A stretch of 64,000 bases of DNA from Cydia pomonella (taxonomy: Eukaryota > Arthropoda > Insecta > Lepidoptera > Tortricidae): contig NC_084722.1 of the NCBI RefSeq assembly GCF_033807575.1, forward strand, positions 1,854,832 through 1,918,831. Direction: 5' to 3'. How positions within the stretch are numbered: position 1 is the first letter of the stretch; each line of letters begins with the position of its first letter. Below are positions 32,816 through 44,707 of the stretch, in pieces. Made by a program: the position numbers and the translations under genes. Below the pieces are notes generated by a model. That model made no database searches. It was given only the letters and a program-made list of their open reading frames with translations, and was not told where the DNA came from.

Positions 32816-33821
32816 TTCTATTCAGAATCGACAGCCATTAAAAATAAGTCCCAAAATGTCCGTTTAATTACGTCACGTTTTAGTGTGTAAAAATGCTTCA
32901 CTTGTATGTGCGGGACAGGTTTCCAATATTATTTTTAGAAACAGCTCACCTATGCTGGCGCCATCTATACAAACCTTTGACAGTTGCCTAACCAATGGCG
33001 TAGTTACGAAATCCACTAATCATGTGTGATGCGTCGGCGACGCGGAAGATTCCGCACACGTTAACACGTGATTTGTTTAGCTACATCTGCCACCAAATAA
33101 TCGCTTCCATACAATTGAAGTTAACCCCTTTCCAGGCATAGTACGATTTATCGACCACATACGCGCCAATAGAATTTCAACGTTAGCCACCCGATTTAAG
33201 GTTCAAATTAGATTGCACTTTCGGGAAATGTGACTTAAGTTAAGCTCTCATCTCATCATACCATTATTTTTGATTATTGTACCTGCTCACAAAATTTCAC
33301 GAGAATCGGTTGCGAAATGATAATAGTACATTGTGCAGGCTGGAGGGAATTAAAGACCCGAGTTTGCAATATTCTTACATTTCTTACCCTCGGTGTTACA
33401 CACAATGTTTTTCATCACACTTGCGAAGAAAAATCTAAATTTTAAGCGAAATAATTCTTAAACACGGTGATATATCAAACATTCTTCCGCCATTTTGTAA
33501 TTTCTTGACAGGTTAGGCATCGAAGGCACAGACCTATTCATTATACTGTGCCTATTCGGTATTCAGCCATGATTGAAAATTATGTAACAATATTTTAAAC
33601 GGCTGTTAAATTGATGAAATTAAATAATTTTAAACATAAACAAAAATATTAAATTATAATCTACCTGTGGAAACTTGTAATTGGCTTACTGTTTTTATTT
33701 CGAAACCTATTTTGTTACTTACATTAGCTGTAAGTTTTCCCAAGAAATAAAATAAAAATAAAATAAACGCCAGTATTTTAAAAGTAAAACTCATTTGTAT
33801 GAATAAGTGACATAATAAAAG
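32816..33821. other. Non-coding stretch
   Basis: About 1 kb without recognised exons. Words such as CACAAAATTTCACGAGAATC (33289) recur at about 50276, hinting at old repeat pieces. Confidence 0.45.
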
Positions 33822-33922
33822 AAAAAGCTTTTACAATCCATAGCTCCCGCGGGAACAATATAGGCCTTTGTCCTTCAGTACACCTGCATGAAATAAGTTC
33901 TTTTTCGAGCAAGTGTGATGAA
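33822..33922 (+). repeat. Dispersed repeat I, copy 2
   Basis: Pairs with 22503-22621: CAATCCATAGCTCCCGCGGG, TAGGCCTTTGTCCTTCAGTA, TTTTTCGAGCAAGTGTGATG. Confidence 0.7.
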
Positions 33923-34387
33923 AAGATAGTTTATTATTCAATTATTCAAAGTGCAGGCCAACGCCCTTAGCATAAGTAGTCCTTGACTGCGCCTTCGCCT
34001 TCAGTCAAAATCTATATTTAGCCTAAATACATAAACAATCACGCATCTCGGCAGTTTAATTATAGGAATATAGAATAATACATGACCTCGGATCGGCTAA
34101 GCTAATAAGTTTTAATTAAAGATTGGCATAATTGCGCACATTTACGTACTTATACTTAATTTACTTATACCCAATTTGCGTTGAATAGCAGATACTCATA
34201 GATTTCCGGTGACACCTGAATAACAAGTGTTGTCGCCGCGAGATGGCAGCACTTGGTGACGCCGGCTGACGTCAAATCCGAGCGAGCAGAAGGGGGGCTT
34301 TAACCACCCGCCCCCCTACATGGAGGTGAAATGAGAGGTATTCAACGAAAAGTAATGTGATTTAAGACATTTGAAGTAATGGTGAAG

Positions 34388-34540
34388 ACTAGATCTCGTT
34401 CAAACCAATTTTCGGTGAAAGTTTGCATGACAATGTATATCATATATTTTTTTTAGTTTTTTCATTCTGTTATTTTAGAAGTTACGGGGGGGGGGGGGGA
34501 CGACGACACACATTTTACCATTTGGCTACGGAACCCTAAA
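34388..34540 (+). repeat. Internal unit fragment of the GCGGCCAAGTGCG family
   Basis: It starts in the middle of the internal unit (CTAGATCTCGTTCAAACCAA) and jumps from the G-run directly to the 3' terminus TTTGGCTACGGAACCCTAAA. It is a deleted copy only 65 bp upstream of the large copy at 34604. Confidence 0.75.
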
Positions 34541-34603
34541 AATTGGAGTTTTGCTATTTTCAGTCAGAAGGTAGAGCGACGCGCGACGTCCAGTTTATAT
34601 TAT

Positions 34604-35652
34604 AAAAAGCGGCCAAGTGCGAGTCGGACTCGTGCATGAAGGGTTCCGTACCATTTATGACGTATTAAAAAAATCTACTTACTAGATCTCGTTCAACATT
34701 TTACCACTTAGGACACACATTTTACCACTTTGGAAGTGTCTCTCGCGCAAACTATTCAGTTTAGAAAAAAATGATATTAGAAACCTCAATATCATTTTTG
34801 AAGACCTATCCGTAGATACCCCACACGTATGGGTTTGATGAAAAAAAAAAAATTATTTTTTATTTTATGGTTTATTAAAAAAACTACTTACTAGATCTCG
34901 TTCAAACCAATTTTCGGTGGAAGTTTGCATGGTAATGTATATGATATATTTTTTTTAGATTTTTCATTTTGTTATTTTAGAAGTTACGGGGGGGGGGACA
35001 CACATTTTTTCACTTTTGAAGTGTCTCTCGCGCAAACTATTCAGTTTAGAAAAAAATTATATTAGAAACCTAAATATCATTTTTGAAGACCTATCCCTAG
35101 ATACCCCACACGTATGGGTTTGATGAAAAAAAATTTTTTTTTTAATTTTTATGACGTATTAAAAAAAAACTACTTACTAGATCTCGTTCGAACCAATTTT
35201 CGGTGGAAGTTTGCATGGCAATGTATATCATATATTTTTTTTAGATTTTTCATTCTGTTATTTTAGAAGTTACGGGGGGGGGGGACACACTTTTTACCAC
35301 TTTGGAAGTGTCTCTCGCGCAAACTATTCAGTTTAGAAAAAAATGATATTAGAAACCTCAATATCATTTTTAAAGACCTATCCATAGATACCCCACACGT
35401 ATGGGTTTGATGAAAAAAGATTTTTTGAGTTTCAGTTCTAAGTATGGGGAACCCCCAAAATTTATTGTTTTTTTTCTATTTTTGTGTAAACATCATAATG
35501 CGGTTCATAGGATACATCTACTTACCAAGTTTGAACAGTATAGCTTTTATAGTTTCGGAAAAAAGTGGCTGTGACAGAATCGGACAGACAGACGGACATG
35601 ACGAATCTATAAGGGTTCCGCTTTTTGCCATTTGGCTACGGAACCCTAAAAA
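34604..35652 (+). repeat. GCGGCCAAGTGCGAGTCGG repeat with three internal units
   Basis: This is the longest copy: one short unit (about 34660-34860) and two full units of about 285 bp (34861-35145 and 35146-35425), followed by the constant 3' part with GACAGACAGACGGACATGAC and the ACGGAACCCTAAAAA end. Each unit carries a G-run of 8-10 bases followed by GACACAC. Confidence 0.85.
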
Positions 35653-36145
35653 GGTACATAATCGTAAACAAATAAGGCATTAGTCCTGATTTTTGTCATC
35701 ACATTTGATAACTTATTATCTATAATGAACATCGGCAAATTTAAGTTTTATCTGTCAAGGACATTAATTTATTTGCTCAATTTATAAGTGGGCCATTTTA
35801 TTTAAACCTGTACAACATGTTTTTCCAATTAGTTAATTATTAGGTTATTTCCGCTTTTCCAAAAAAAAAAATTCAATTCGTAAAACCTCGTCAAATCGTA
35901 ATTCGTCAACGGCATGTTATTTGCCCGTCCAGATTAGCGGAATTCTACTGTTAGCTAAGAATGCGGAACGTTAAAAAAGATCAAAATTGACTTCACCTAC
36001 CTGACCTCAGCTTGTCTGCAGTTTAGTTCCGTGAAAACTTCCTTAATCTTATTTTGAACCGACTTGCGAAACTACTGAACATATCTTATTGCTCTTGGCA
36101 TTGATAAGGTGACGTAAGCGATAATATTATCGATCTAACTCGTAA
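35653..36145. other. Non-coding stretch
   Basis: No feature recognised. Confidence 0.45.
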
Positions 36146-36700
36146 ATCATTCACTCACAATTCCTTCCAATACGGCGCGCACATACAAGAAATCCTTTAC
36201 TGTCCATGCCGTTAAGTTATGGAACGAAATTCCGGTGTCCGTGAGGCAATCCCAATCTGTAGCATCACTCAAGGAGAAGCTTAAAAAATTGTGGCTTTCC
36301 GATACTTTGGTTACGACTTACGACTTCCTAGTTCCATTGAGTACTTCTACTTTTTTAATTTCCTTTACTTTTCTGGTTCGAATTCATATCTATTTATATT
36401 ATATATTGAATATGTATTTATTTTTATTTATGGTTTATGGTTATTTTTCTATCTATGTATGTATATTTGTATCAATGTGTATTCAAAACGTGCATTTCAT
36501 TAATTTCAGTGATTGTACACTTTTGTTTGTGTTTGTAATTCTTTCACCGTTACTTCCGTTTTACTCATTTCCTCAAAGGTTAACTGGAAGAGATCCCATA
36601 CAGGGATAAGTTCGCCTTTGTTGTATTTAATTTACTCTGTAACTGTGTTTTTCGTGTTTTATTTCTATGTACAATAAAGTATATACATACATAAATACAT
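36146..36700 (+). pseudogene. Jockey/CR1-like LINE ORF2 C-terminus and 3' end
   Basis: A plus-strand frame encodes HAVKLWNEIPVSVRQSQS followed by ASLKEKLKKLWLSD, which resembles the last residues of Jockey/CR1 ORF2 proteins (WN.LP..IR...S...FK..L). A 3' A+T-rich region and a TACAATAAAGTATATACATA end follow. The remaining open frame of 124 codons is low in recognisable content. Confidence 0.65.
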
Positions 36701-36901
36701 CATTCAAGTGATTTCTAAATGTATAAATAATTTTGAATATTTATAGAATTTCATGAGCAATTTAACATATGATACCTAGATTTTAAATTACTACTTAAAT
36801 TATGAGTATATTAAACAAGATTGATTTTATCCGATGATCGAAAGAGGTAAATTTTCTTGAGCTTGACTAATACATCAATATAGAAGTCTGACTAGAGCTC
36901 A

Positions 36902-37110
36902 AAACCGGTCAAATGCACGTCGGACTCGCCCACCGAGGGTTCCGTACTTTCTAGTATTTGTTTTTATAGCGGCAACAGAAATACATCATCCGTGAAAATA
37001 ACGTGACGTGAACTGTCTGAGATACGACATGATACGATTCACAAGATACAGCCTGGTGACAGACAGGCAGACAGACGGACAGTGGAGTCTTAGTAATAGG
37101 GTCCCGTTTT
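36902..37110 (+). repeat. CGGTCAAATGCACGTCGGAC repeat variant
   Basis: It matches the short subfamily at 5819: GGGTTCCGTACTTTCTAG, GCGGCAACAGAAATACATCA, AGATACAGCCTGG, AGACGGACAGTGGAG and AATAGGGTCCCGTTTTTAGG. The 3' end merges with the next repeat. Confidence 0.7.
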
Positions 37111-37540
37111 TAGGGCTCCGTAGTCAACTAGGAACCGAAGGAAGTCCGAGGCTTTGCTCCGTGGTTGTTAGTGCTAGAAAGCTGAAATTTGAAAATCTAA
37201 TTTTTTTTAGGGTACCTCCCCTTTCAAGTAAAGTGGGGGTGACATTTTTTTATTTTCTTCAACCCTACAGTGTGGGATATCGTTGTAAAGGTCTTTCAAA
37301 ACTAATAGGGGTCTTCAACAAACATTTTTTGATAAAGTGAATATATTCGGACATAATAGCTCCGAAAAAAAAAAATGTGTCCCCCCCCCCTCTAACTATT
37401 GAACCATAGGTCAAAAAAATATGAAAAAAATCGTGGAAGTAGAGCTTAAGAAAGACATTAAATGAAAACTATAGCGGACATGATCAGTTTAGCTGTTTTT
37501 GAGTTATCACCAAAAGTTTCCCCTTCATAGTAAAAAGACG
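37111..37540 (+). repeat. AGGGCTCCGTAGTCAACTAG repeat
   Basis: It begins AGGGCTCCGTAGTCAACTAG, then TTAGTGCTAGAAAGCTGAAA, GTGGGGGTGACATTTTTTT, a C-run at 37381-37390 and TAACTATTGAACCATAGGTC. I know this order from dispersed lepidopteran repeats. Open frame 37008-37340 is incidental. Confidence 0.65.
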
Positions 37541-39100
37541 TACCATCCACAGTTTATCCAATAGCGCATCAAGGGTTAGGTCAAATTACCAGTCACCCTG
37601 TATGGCGCGTGTAGTAATCTCTGGATCTGTCATCGTTGTACAATGTCCTCCAAGCTGCAAGATTGCGCGAACGCAGCGATTTGCTAATGTACCGCGGACT
37701 GTGCCATACCGCAAGCGATTGTTGTGGATTATCCATTTGTTTTATAAAGCTAAATCGCTTTTTATTGGAATGGGATTTTATAGTATATTGTGAATAGGCT
37801 AGATAATGACCGTTAATAGATAGAAATTTGAATATCTTGAGAAAAGTCCGGACATCCCCGTAAAAATCCTGATATTTCCTCTTTTCACTCTTCCTTATTA
37901 GTTCAACAGTAACAGTTGTTTTTCGTTCGCTACGGAGCGTTAACGATAGGCATGTTAGTAGTAATTTTATTCAACGGTATACCATTACCATTACAAAGAT
38001 CCTTTAATCCCATAATCTTTGTGACCACTATCCCTTTTGCAACCATATGTTGTAGCTAAAGCATTACCTTCCCTCTCTGGCCAACTACAAACTTTTAGTT
38101 ACTACTTTTTTAATTGTTGTAGTTTAAATATTTTGAACTGACCTCGTCAAGTTTCTATAAAACCCTGATAAATGTCAAGTTCTTCCTCAATACTGTCCTT
38201 TGTCGACATATATTATAACACTAACGATATTCGATTTTTCGACTGTCGATATTCGTTTCCGCTTACATACAGTGTGTATTTTTGATATAACCTCAAACTT
38301 AAACTAGACGTAGGTTTTAGTGCTATAATGTATGTATGTCGTACATCATGATCACTTTTGACAGTTGTGACGCCGCCGCGTCATTAATGAGACGTTTTGA
38401 GTTAAAACAAAGTAGTGATACATTGCTTGCTGAATTATTTTGTATGAAAAAATAAAAGTCGTCCATTTTTTATAAAACCTATGAAAGTGTGTTCATTACA
38501 GCCTATACTAACTGCCCTTTGATTAAGTGTTAATATCAAAAATACACGCTGTATACTAATTACTGGATTCCATGAGGATGAGATCCCCAAGTTTTTTGAT
38601 TTCCATGGCTTCCCGCACTTTTCTGCTATAGAAATGGTGATCCGTGGAAAGGATTTTAGGGTTATGCAGCTGAATCCATTGGTTTGGTCCTGATAAAAAT
38701 CCTTTGTGACCATTAGCTTTGTTGGTCCTTTGACCAAAAATCCTAACACGTGGGTGGTCGTCAGGATTTCACCTGACATGTTAGGATTTTTACTACACAG
38801 CCAATACAGCAGGTGAAGTTAAACATAAGTTAGCTCCAAGTGGACGGCAGCCTTAACTTTATTCACTGAGCACTGATGAAATTTAGATTCTAAATCACTC
38901 CTACTTTAGGTAAATTACAGTACCAAGGTCAATACGATACACGTCCAATGTCTGCTTTTCACATTGAACCTTATTGTTATTTGAATTAAATCTAAAATTG
39001 TATGACAAAAATTTAAGAAAAGTATGAGGTAGTTACGGTAAAGGATAGTTTTTAGTCTCATATCCATTGACATATATCTAATGGCTCATCCACACGATGG
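37541..39100. other. Non-coding stretch, about 1.5 kb
   Basis: A small inverted pair (AAAATCCTAACACG at about 38737 and CATGTTAGGATTTTT at about 38777) lies within the 114-codon minus-strand frame 38435-38779, which has no recognisable domain. Nothing else recognised. Confidence 0.4.
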
Positions 39101-39203
39101 TCCAGCGCAGGCCAGTCCAAGGGACGCATTTATGCGCTCGAGGGAGTAAGTGATATTGCTATCTCATTCCACCGCATAGCTGCGTCCCTTAGACTGGCCT
39201 ACC
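39101..39203. mobile_element. Foldback MITE
   Basis: AGGCCAGTCCAAGGGACGCA and its inverted partner TGCGTCCCTTAGACTGGCCT form arms of about 28 bp. The loop contains GCGCTCGAGGGAG. Confidence 0.7.
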
Positions 39204-39274
39204 TTACGGGCACTAAGAATGGTGCTAGTTCAGTGGTGTCACTCACAAATTCGAGTCAATCGTGCAGTCTAGAG

Positions 39275-39468
39275 CAACGGTTCCTAACCTGGGGGTAATT
39301 AGCCGTATAGGGGTAAAACTGATATTTTACGAGGGTAATAAGCTCAATTAAATATAACAGAAATTAGACCTGTAAGAAAGAATAGTGATATTTATTGGGA
39401 GTAGGGGTAAAATCGGGTTCCCTAGTTAGTCATAGGGGTGGCAGAACTGAAAAGGTTAGGAACCACTG
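39275..39468. mobile_element. hAT-type MITE, 194 bp
   Basis: Ends CAACGGTTCCTAACCT and AGGTTAGGAACCACTG are inverted repeats of the widespread CAGTGGTTC hAT type. The 8-bp duplication GTCTAGAG is exact on both sides (39267-39274, 39469-39476). Confidence 0.9.
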
Positions 39469-39773
39469 GTCTAGAGCAACTAGTTGCGACCAATCGCGCG
39501 CTAAAGTTCGGGTTCGTTTTTGAGAAAAAAAGTTAAACGTTTTTCCCCATACATTATAAATTTCGTAATTATTTTTTCCGCTATACACATTTTAGTGAAA
39601 AATTGCAAATAATAATTAATTTTTTAAATCAAATTCTCTATCGAATGCGTATTTTTTTAAAGCGATATAAGCAATGTCACACTTTTCGCGATTTGAGAGC
39701 AGCATGCGGCGTGCCATATCTTTGTTCCCCTTCTAATTTCCTGGCTTTACAGCCCTTTTTAATTAATTTGGGT

Positions 39774-40111
39774 CGAGGCTCGCAACTGGTTTATAAAATA
39801 CCGGTAAATACCGGTTTTCCTCCGAACTTTTATAAGAACGCGTATGTTGCAAGAACTTTATTGTAACCTAAAAATACCGGTTTATTCGACGAGCTACGAT
39901 ACGGCTAGCCGGCCTATTGGTGTGCCACGTAAACATAAACATCGACATAGGAAGAAACCGGTTTGTATTGCTCTAAACCGGTTAATTTGAACAGAACTGT
40001 TCTCACAAAAACCGATTTAAAAATAACGGTTTTTCGAGCGAAACCGAAATAATACGTTTTGCGCCAAGAACATGATAACGATTTAGTAATTTAACCGGTT
40101 TCCGGGCCTTG
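39774..40111. mobile_element. hAT-type MITE, 338 bp (family D, copy 1)
   Basis: The left end CGAGGCTCGCAACTGGTT and right end AACCGGTTTCCGGGCCTTG are imperfect inverted repeats, and ATTTGGGT flanks both sides (39766-39773, 40112-40119). The interior is full of AACCGG/CCGGTT words and shares TTTCCTCCGAACTTTTATAA, GGTTTATTCGACGAGC and GACATAGGAAGAAACCGGTT with 42010-42235. Confidence 0.85.
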
Positions 40112-40475
40112 ATTTGGGTATATATCTTCAAAACTATAAACGACATTAGTCGTGATACAAGAGCGAAGCATAGTGTCAAAAATATCCTCTTTACCATTTA
40201 TATCAACGTTTAACGTATATTAAACACCAGTTTAAAACCGTGCCCTCCCAATTTGGGCACAACACTGATGACATATATTACGTAACGTCACAAGCCCAAA
40301 ACAGGTAGATTACGTATTTAATGCACAATATATGCACACGTATGTTGGCTAGTTTAGGTACGTTACCACAGACTTAGTACACAGACGCCGCATAGCCAGT
40401 AAATCCGTTTTTTATATACTCTTACCCCTTATCTATTGGTCATTAATAATGTATAATGACTCATTATACGTATAC

Positions 40476-40600
40476 CAAGTTGGTGGTAACTAGTGGGGGA
40501 TTTATTTTTTCTCAGTAGTTACCAGTGGTAAAAGGTGGGTTTTTTTTTTTCCACTAGTTACCACTGGTAATAACTTGGTGGTAACTAGTGGGAATAACCC
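40476..40600. repeat. Cluster of four GGTAACTAGTGG motifs in both orientations
   Basis: TTGGTGGTAACTAGTGGGGG, CAGTAGTTACCAGTGGTAAA, CCACTAGTTACCACTGGTAA and TTGGTGGTAACTAGTGGGAA lie within 125 bp. The outer two are direct and enclose two inverted ones, so more than one hairpin is possible. Confidence 0.75.
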
Positions 40601-40879
40601 CACAATATAGAATAACAATGTACAAATCGCGGACTTAATGCCAAATGGCATTCTCTAACAGTCAAACATAGGACCAAACAGAGACATATAATTGGTACAG
40701 AAAGAAAAAAATGAATTAAAAGAAAAGCCAACTATACTTATAAACTACGTATATTACATAAAAATATACATATAAACTATACTACATATAATGATGGACA
40801 TTATTCGAACTCTTGTTTTAGCAAATGCTCACGTAACATCCGCTTGAAAGAAAACTTATTTGGAGTTGGTATTTAAGGT

Positions 40880-40982
40880 CTGTTTTTTTATTCCGTAGAC
40901 TAAAGTGACGTTTCATATGTAAGACATGACATTTCTTAGTACCACATGAAATGTCATTTTAGTCTACGGAATAAAAAAACAG
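40880..40982. mobile_element. Foldback element with 30-bp arms
   Basis: CTGTTTTTTTATTCCGTAGA-CTAAAGTGAC and GTCATTTTAG-TCTACGGAATAAAAAAACAG are inverted complements with one mismatch. A second small inverted pair (ACATGAC / GTCATTT region) lies inside. Confidence 0.8.
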
Positions 40983-41358
40983 AATATAGATAGTTGTTGA
41001 TAGGTAGTTGAGGTGATCTATGGTCCGAATGCCTGACGGGCTATGCGTGCTTAACTACAGGTAGTACTAGTATATGTGTGTTCCACATTTGGGACGTGTG
41101 ATAGAATTTAGGGCAGGACTAATGGTTTTCAAGTTGAACGGCATTCTTGCAATTCAACCTTTTGATCAAACGGATCGTATTATGTTGGTAGAGAGTAGAG
41201 ATGCATTTGTTTTGTGCACGTCGGCAAAAATATTGCTCTCATCTCAAATTCTAAACTATTAAAAGGTCTTGTGTTAAGAGGAAAAGTATCTATGCTGGCC
41301 GTTTCTTTAACCTTTTTCACGCCAATGACGGATATATGTAAATGTAAATATTTACCAA

Positions 41359-41387
41359 TAAATATCATATCATATCATATCATATCC
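41359..41387 (+). repeat. (ATATC)n microsatellite
   Basis: About five ATATC units follow ACCAATAAAT. Placed like this it may be the tail of a LINE, but no RT was recognised just upstream. Confidence 0.8.
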
Positions 41388-42009
41388 GCACCGCAGGTCC
41401 AACGCCGAAGACGGATTAATCCCTCACAGACCACAACAGACCTACGTCCATATGCATAAAGCTCAATTTCAGTTTTGACACTTCGGTGACGTGACGTCCG
41501 AATGACAGCTTTTGGGTTTGGCACGGCGTGGAAAAGGTTAATTTTGAGGTATCGATTCTTTGCATGCGAAGGATTCAAAATTCAAAAAGTGGAATCTTGA
41601 GCCTTGCTACCAAATGAAACATCAACAATATTCACCACATCAATGCGAAGAAAATACTTACTAAGATAATCTTTAAAAATCAAATCCATAGTAACGATAT
41701 AAAATATTTATCGTTTAAAATCATCGCTTAAAAGTCAATTCCACCAGCCAACTTTAGGAAACAACTCAAAATTTGCATCAAATTACTTTGGACTCTTGTG
41801 AATAAAATGCAACTTCTCATTAATTTTTGAAGGATAAAGAGAGGCTTTACGAGCTGGAGTGGTGAGCAGCAAGGCCTAAAGTTCACCAGCATTTAATCTT
41901 TTCAAATACTGATAATCAAACACTAGAGATAAGAACAGTACGGTAGCTCTGAAAGTAATCCTGTGTCTATATGTTTTCATATGCAAAGAGTACAGTTTAT
42001 GCTTTGAAG
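41388..42009. other. Non-coding stretch
   Basis: No feature recognised. Confidence 0.4.
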
Positions 42010-42236
42010 CAAGGCTCGGAACCGGTTTATTTCGGCTTTCCTCCGAACTTTTATAAACGTGATCGTTTTCAGAACTTTATTGCAACCTAAAAAACCGGTT
42101 TATTCGACGAGCGACGAAACGGCCGGCCGGCCTGAGGGTGGGCCATGTGGGACACCGATATAGGAAGAAACCGGTTTTTATTGATCTAAACCGATTAATT
42201 TGACAAGAACTGTTCTCATAAAAACCCGGGTAAAAA
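42010..42236. mobile_element. hAT-type MITE family D, copy 2 (3'-truncated)
   Basis: Starts CAAGGCTCGGAACCGGTTTA and keeps the shared interior blocks of the 39774 copy, including GGTTTATTCGACGAGC. The right inverted end is missing after AACCCGGGTAAAAAAAAAC, so no duplication can be shown. Confidence 0.75.
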
Positions 42237-42689
42237 AAAACTAGAAATCCGTGTAACGTAATTAATGGATGACTCCTAAGAGCTGATATGCTATTAGTGA
42301 ATTTTATATACTTATCACACAAATAAATGGGATTTCCGGATTAGAATCCAAGACTAACAACTTAATGGGCAGAGTACTACAAACTAGGCTAGGCTAATTA
42401 GTATTGCTATTTTTTGGCACACATTAGGGTCAAAATTGTGTCTGTGTGTCAAAAGTTGGAGTCGTCAAAAGATGGACACACTAAAACCATTTAATTTTGT
42501 TCCCTTAGGAAGCAGTTTTAGTTACATCATCAGTACTTTGAAAATGGTAACAGCGTAACTAGTTGGGACGATTTATAATTTGGTGTCGTTTTTTATTTCG
42601 TCAGATTCCATGAAATTTGGTGAATAGATAGAGTGCCCTATTCTGTACAATCAACCACCAACCAACAATAAACCAGAGGGAGGAAGAAA
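42237..42689. other. Non-coding stretch
   Basis: No feature recognised. Confidence 0.4.
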
Positions 42690-43250
42690 TTGATATCCGA
42701 ATACAAAACGCTCTCAGATACACAGCAGCTCTTCAAAGGGTTCTTAGTGTCCAAGTTGATACGCAGAAGAACTAAAATTCGACTGTCATCAGACCAATGA
42801 CAAACACAACCATGACGAATGACAATGCCTAGACACTTACCTTGAAATAGGAGAACAAGCCGTTAGTGACGAAAAGGAAGATTCTGAGGAACGCGGAAGA
42901 CGGGAGGAGGGGGAGTCAGGTCAGGGAGAAAATAGAGATAGAAGACCTTGGAGAGACCGAAGCGGCTAAGCTTCAGTGGCTCGGACACATAGAGAGAATG
43001 GGAGAGGATCGTGCCGTGAAGGGAGCGTACTGGGACAACCAAATGAGAGACGTCCGACAGGACTTCCTAGGTCACTGGAACGCAGTGATAGCTCAAAACC
43101 TGCTCAACCCCAGCCATGGCGACTGGCAAGAGATGTCGCAAGACCGAGAGGCATGGCGTGATCTGGTGTCGGAGGCCAGGATATTGAGGATTCACTTTGG
43201 GTTGTTGCGTCACCGTAGTAAGTATGTAGGTAAGTAAGTTTTCTGTACAA
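42690..43250 (+). pseudogene. RTE-like LINE ORF2 C-terminus, copy 2
   Basis: Plus-strand reading starts EEEIDIRIQNALRYTAALQR and, after stops, KRKILRNAEDG; the last 123 codons (42866-43237) are open and contain LQWLGHIERMGEDRAVKGAY, WQEMSQDREAWRDLVSEA and IHFGLLRHRSK. These are the final RT and tail blocks of an RTE-type ORF2. Internal stops upstream show that it is dead. Confidence 0.85.
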
Positions 43251-43594
43251 TATAAGCGCATTTCTCCGTCCCCTTGAAAAGCAATATTGTCACATATTCT
43301 TTGAAAATTGTAACAGCTTATTTATAAAAAACAAATTTCGCAAAGTAACTCCCCATGCGTCACCAAACCGCACCAAACATTGTTTTACTTCACAATGGCG
43401 CCTGTTTTGTATGATCATCGGCTAGCTAGCCATTAATAGACCTTATTATAACGAAATAGAGTTTACAATTAGTACCGTTGTTGTTATTATTCTCGCCGCG
43501 TTGCGGTACTTGCGGTTGACTCGTGTTATGTAAAAGGTAAACTTATTTAAAACGTTTTTGAAATAAATATGAGTCGGTTGACCAGAGGTAATTG
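43251..43594. other. Non-coding stretch
   Basis: No feature recognised. Confidence 0.4.
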
Positions 43595-43790
43595 AGAGGA
43601 TTTATATAGAAATGTGTCATTCGGAGACAATTAAAGAATTGACAGACAGAAGACAAATGTCAAGGTGACCACAAGCCCTCCAGTGGCGAAGATTTGAACC
43701 GGCGTCCTTAGCTAACCGGGCTAGCGCCATGAACCCCTAGGCCACCCCGTCACGGCGGAACCGGTCCCAATTTCTCGACTACATGCCATC
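43595..43790 (-). mobile_element. tRNA-like SINE of a second type (inverted)
   Basis: Minus orientation shows GGGTGGCCTAGGGGTTCATG (A-box-like) and CGCCGGTTCAAATCTTCGCC (B box), followed by CTTGTGGTCACCTTGACATT and TGTCTTCTGTCTGTCAATTC. Different body from the 9104 family. Single copy in this window. Confidence 0.65.
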
Positions 43791-44403
43791 TCAGTAAGAC
43801 TAGGCGACTTTGACCAACTCTAAGGGCGAGCAAACATGCTTGCTCCTTCCTTAAGAAATTACGATTTAGCGAGAGAGATTGGATGAATATCTTTGTTTAG
43901 GCGTGACTATTATTTGAGTACAGTCAAGTGTAAAAATATGGGTGTACACATCTTATGAAAAAATATGTCCCATAGCATCTTATTCCAGTGTAATAAGAGC
44001 GTAGTACCATATTTATGAGATGATTCTTTCGATACATATTTTTGCACTTGACTGTACAAAACAAATAAGAACATTGCTTTTGATTCACGGGCAGAAGCTC
44101 GAATTGATATAGTATGCAAATAGTGTTGATAGGTAAACGGCAAAAAACGCAGTAAATATAATTGTAAGTATTATTGGAAGTAACTCATTACGCTTATCGT
44201 TTGTATTCAGATACTCTGTCTGTTCCTGTATCCGCCTTTACAAAGCTACTCGTATGCAATGAACATAACTTCATAATTATAAGAACAGAAACCCACTTTG
44301 GCTATTAGCTTAGATTTAAGAATACTTATATGCATGAAATACACGCGTACGTAAGGGTACGCGGATACCGTAGATAACAAAAGTGAGTCCCAGATGCTCG
44401 TGA
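43791..44403. other. Non-coding stretch
   Basis: ACAGTCAAGTG (43921) and CACTTGACTGTAC (44045) form an inverted pair about 125 bp apart, possibly an old foldback. No gene. Confidence 0.45.
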
Positions 44404-44411
44404 GTTCAAAC

Positions 44412-44511
44412 TAGGGTTTGCAATCCGGATTCAAAATGTATGAAATTATCCGGATCTGGATCCGGATCTGCGGATCTTCCCATACATTTCGGATCCGACG
44501 TGCAAACCCTA
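44412..44511. mobile_element. Very short hAT-type MITE, 100 bp
   Basis: Ends TAGGGTTTGCA and TGCAAACCCTA are inverted repeats, flanked on both sides by GTTCAAAC (44404-44411 and 44512-44519). The interior has GGATCTGGATCCGGATCTGC, a run of GGATC words. Confidence 0.85.
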
Positions 44512-44707
44512 GTTCAAACCTTGTCGGCGCTCAATAGTTGGAATGACTCTGGTTTGTCAATGCAAATTTCAAAGGTTATGCCCACAATTTTGGTTGCACG
44601 CCTGGTTTCACATGCACCGACGGATACAATACGACACGATTTTATAAAAAATATCAAGAGTTGGAGCAAAGAGGAAGAAGGGGAGACCAAAGACAGCGTA
44701 CAAGGAC

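Noticed and set aside
36235..36609. A 124-residue membrane-like protein
   Set aside because: Only the first third has content, and that matches the end of a Jockey/CR1 ORF2; the remainder is translated A+T-rich 3' sequence.
37008..37340. A 110-residue plus-strand protein
   Set aside because: It spans two dispersed repeats and its codons follow their consensus.
43685..43745. A tRNA gene on the minus strand
   Set aside because: Boxes resemble a tRNA but the stems do not pair and a repeat body follows; taken as a SINE head.
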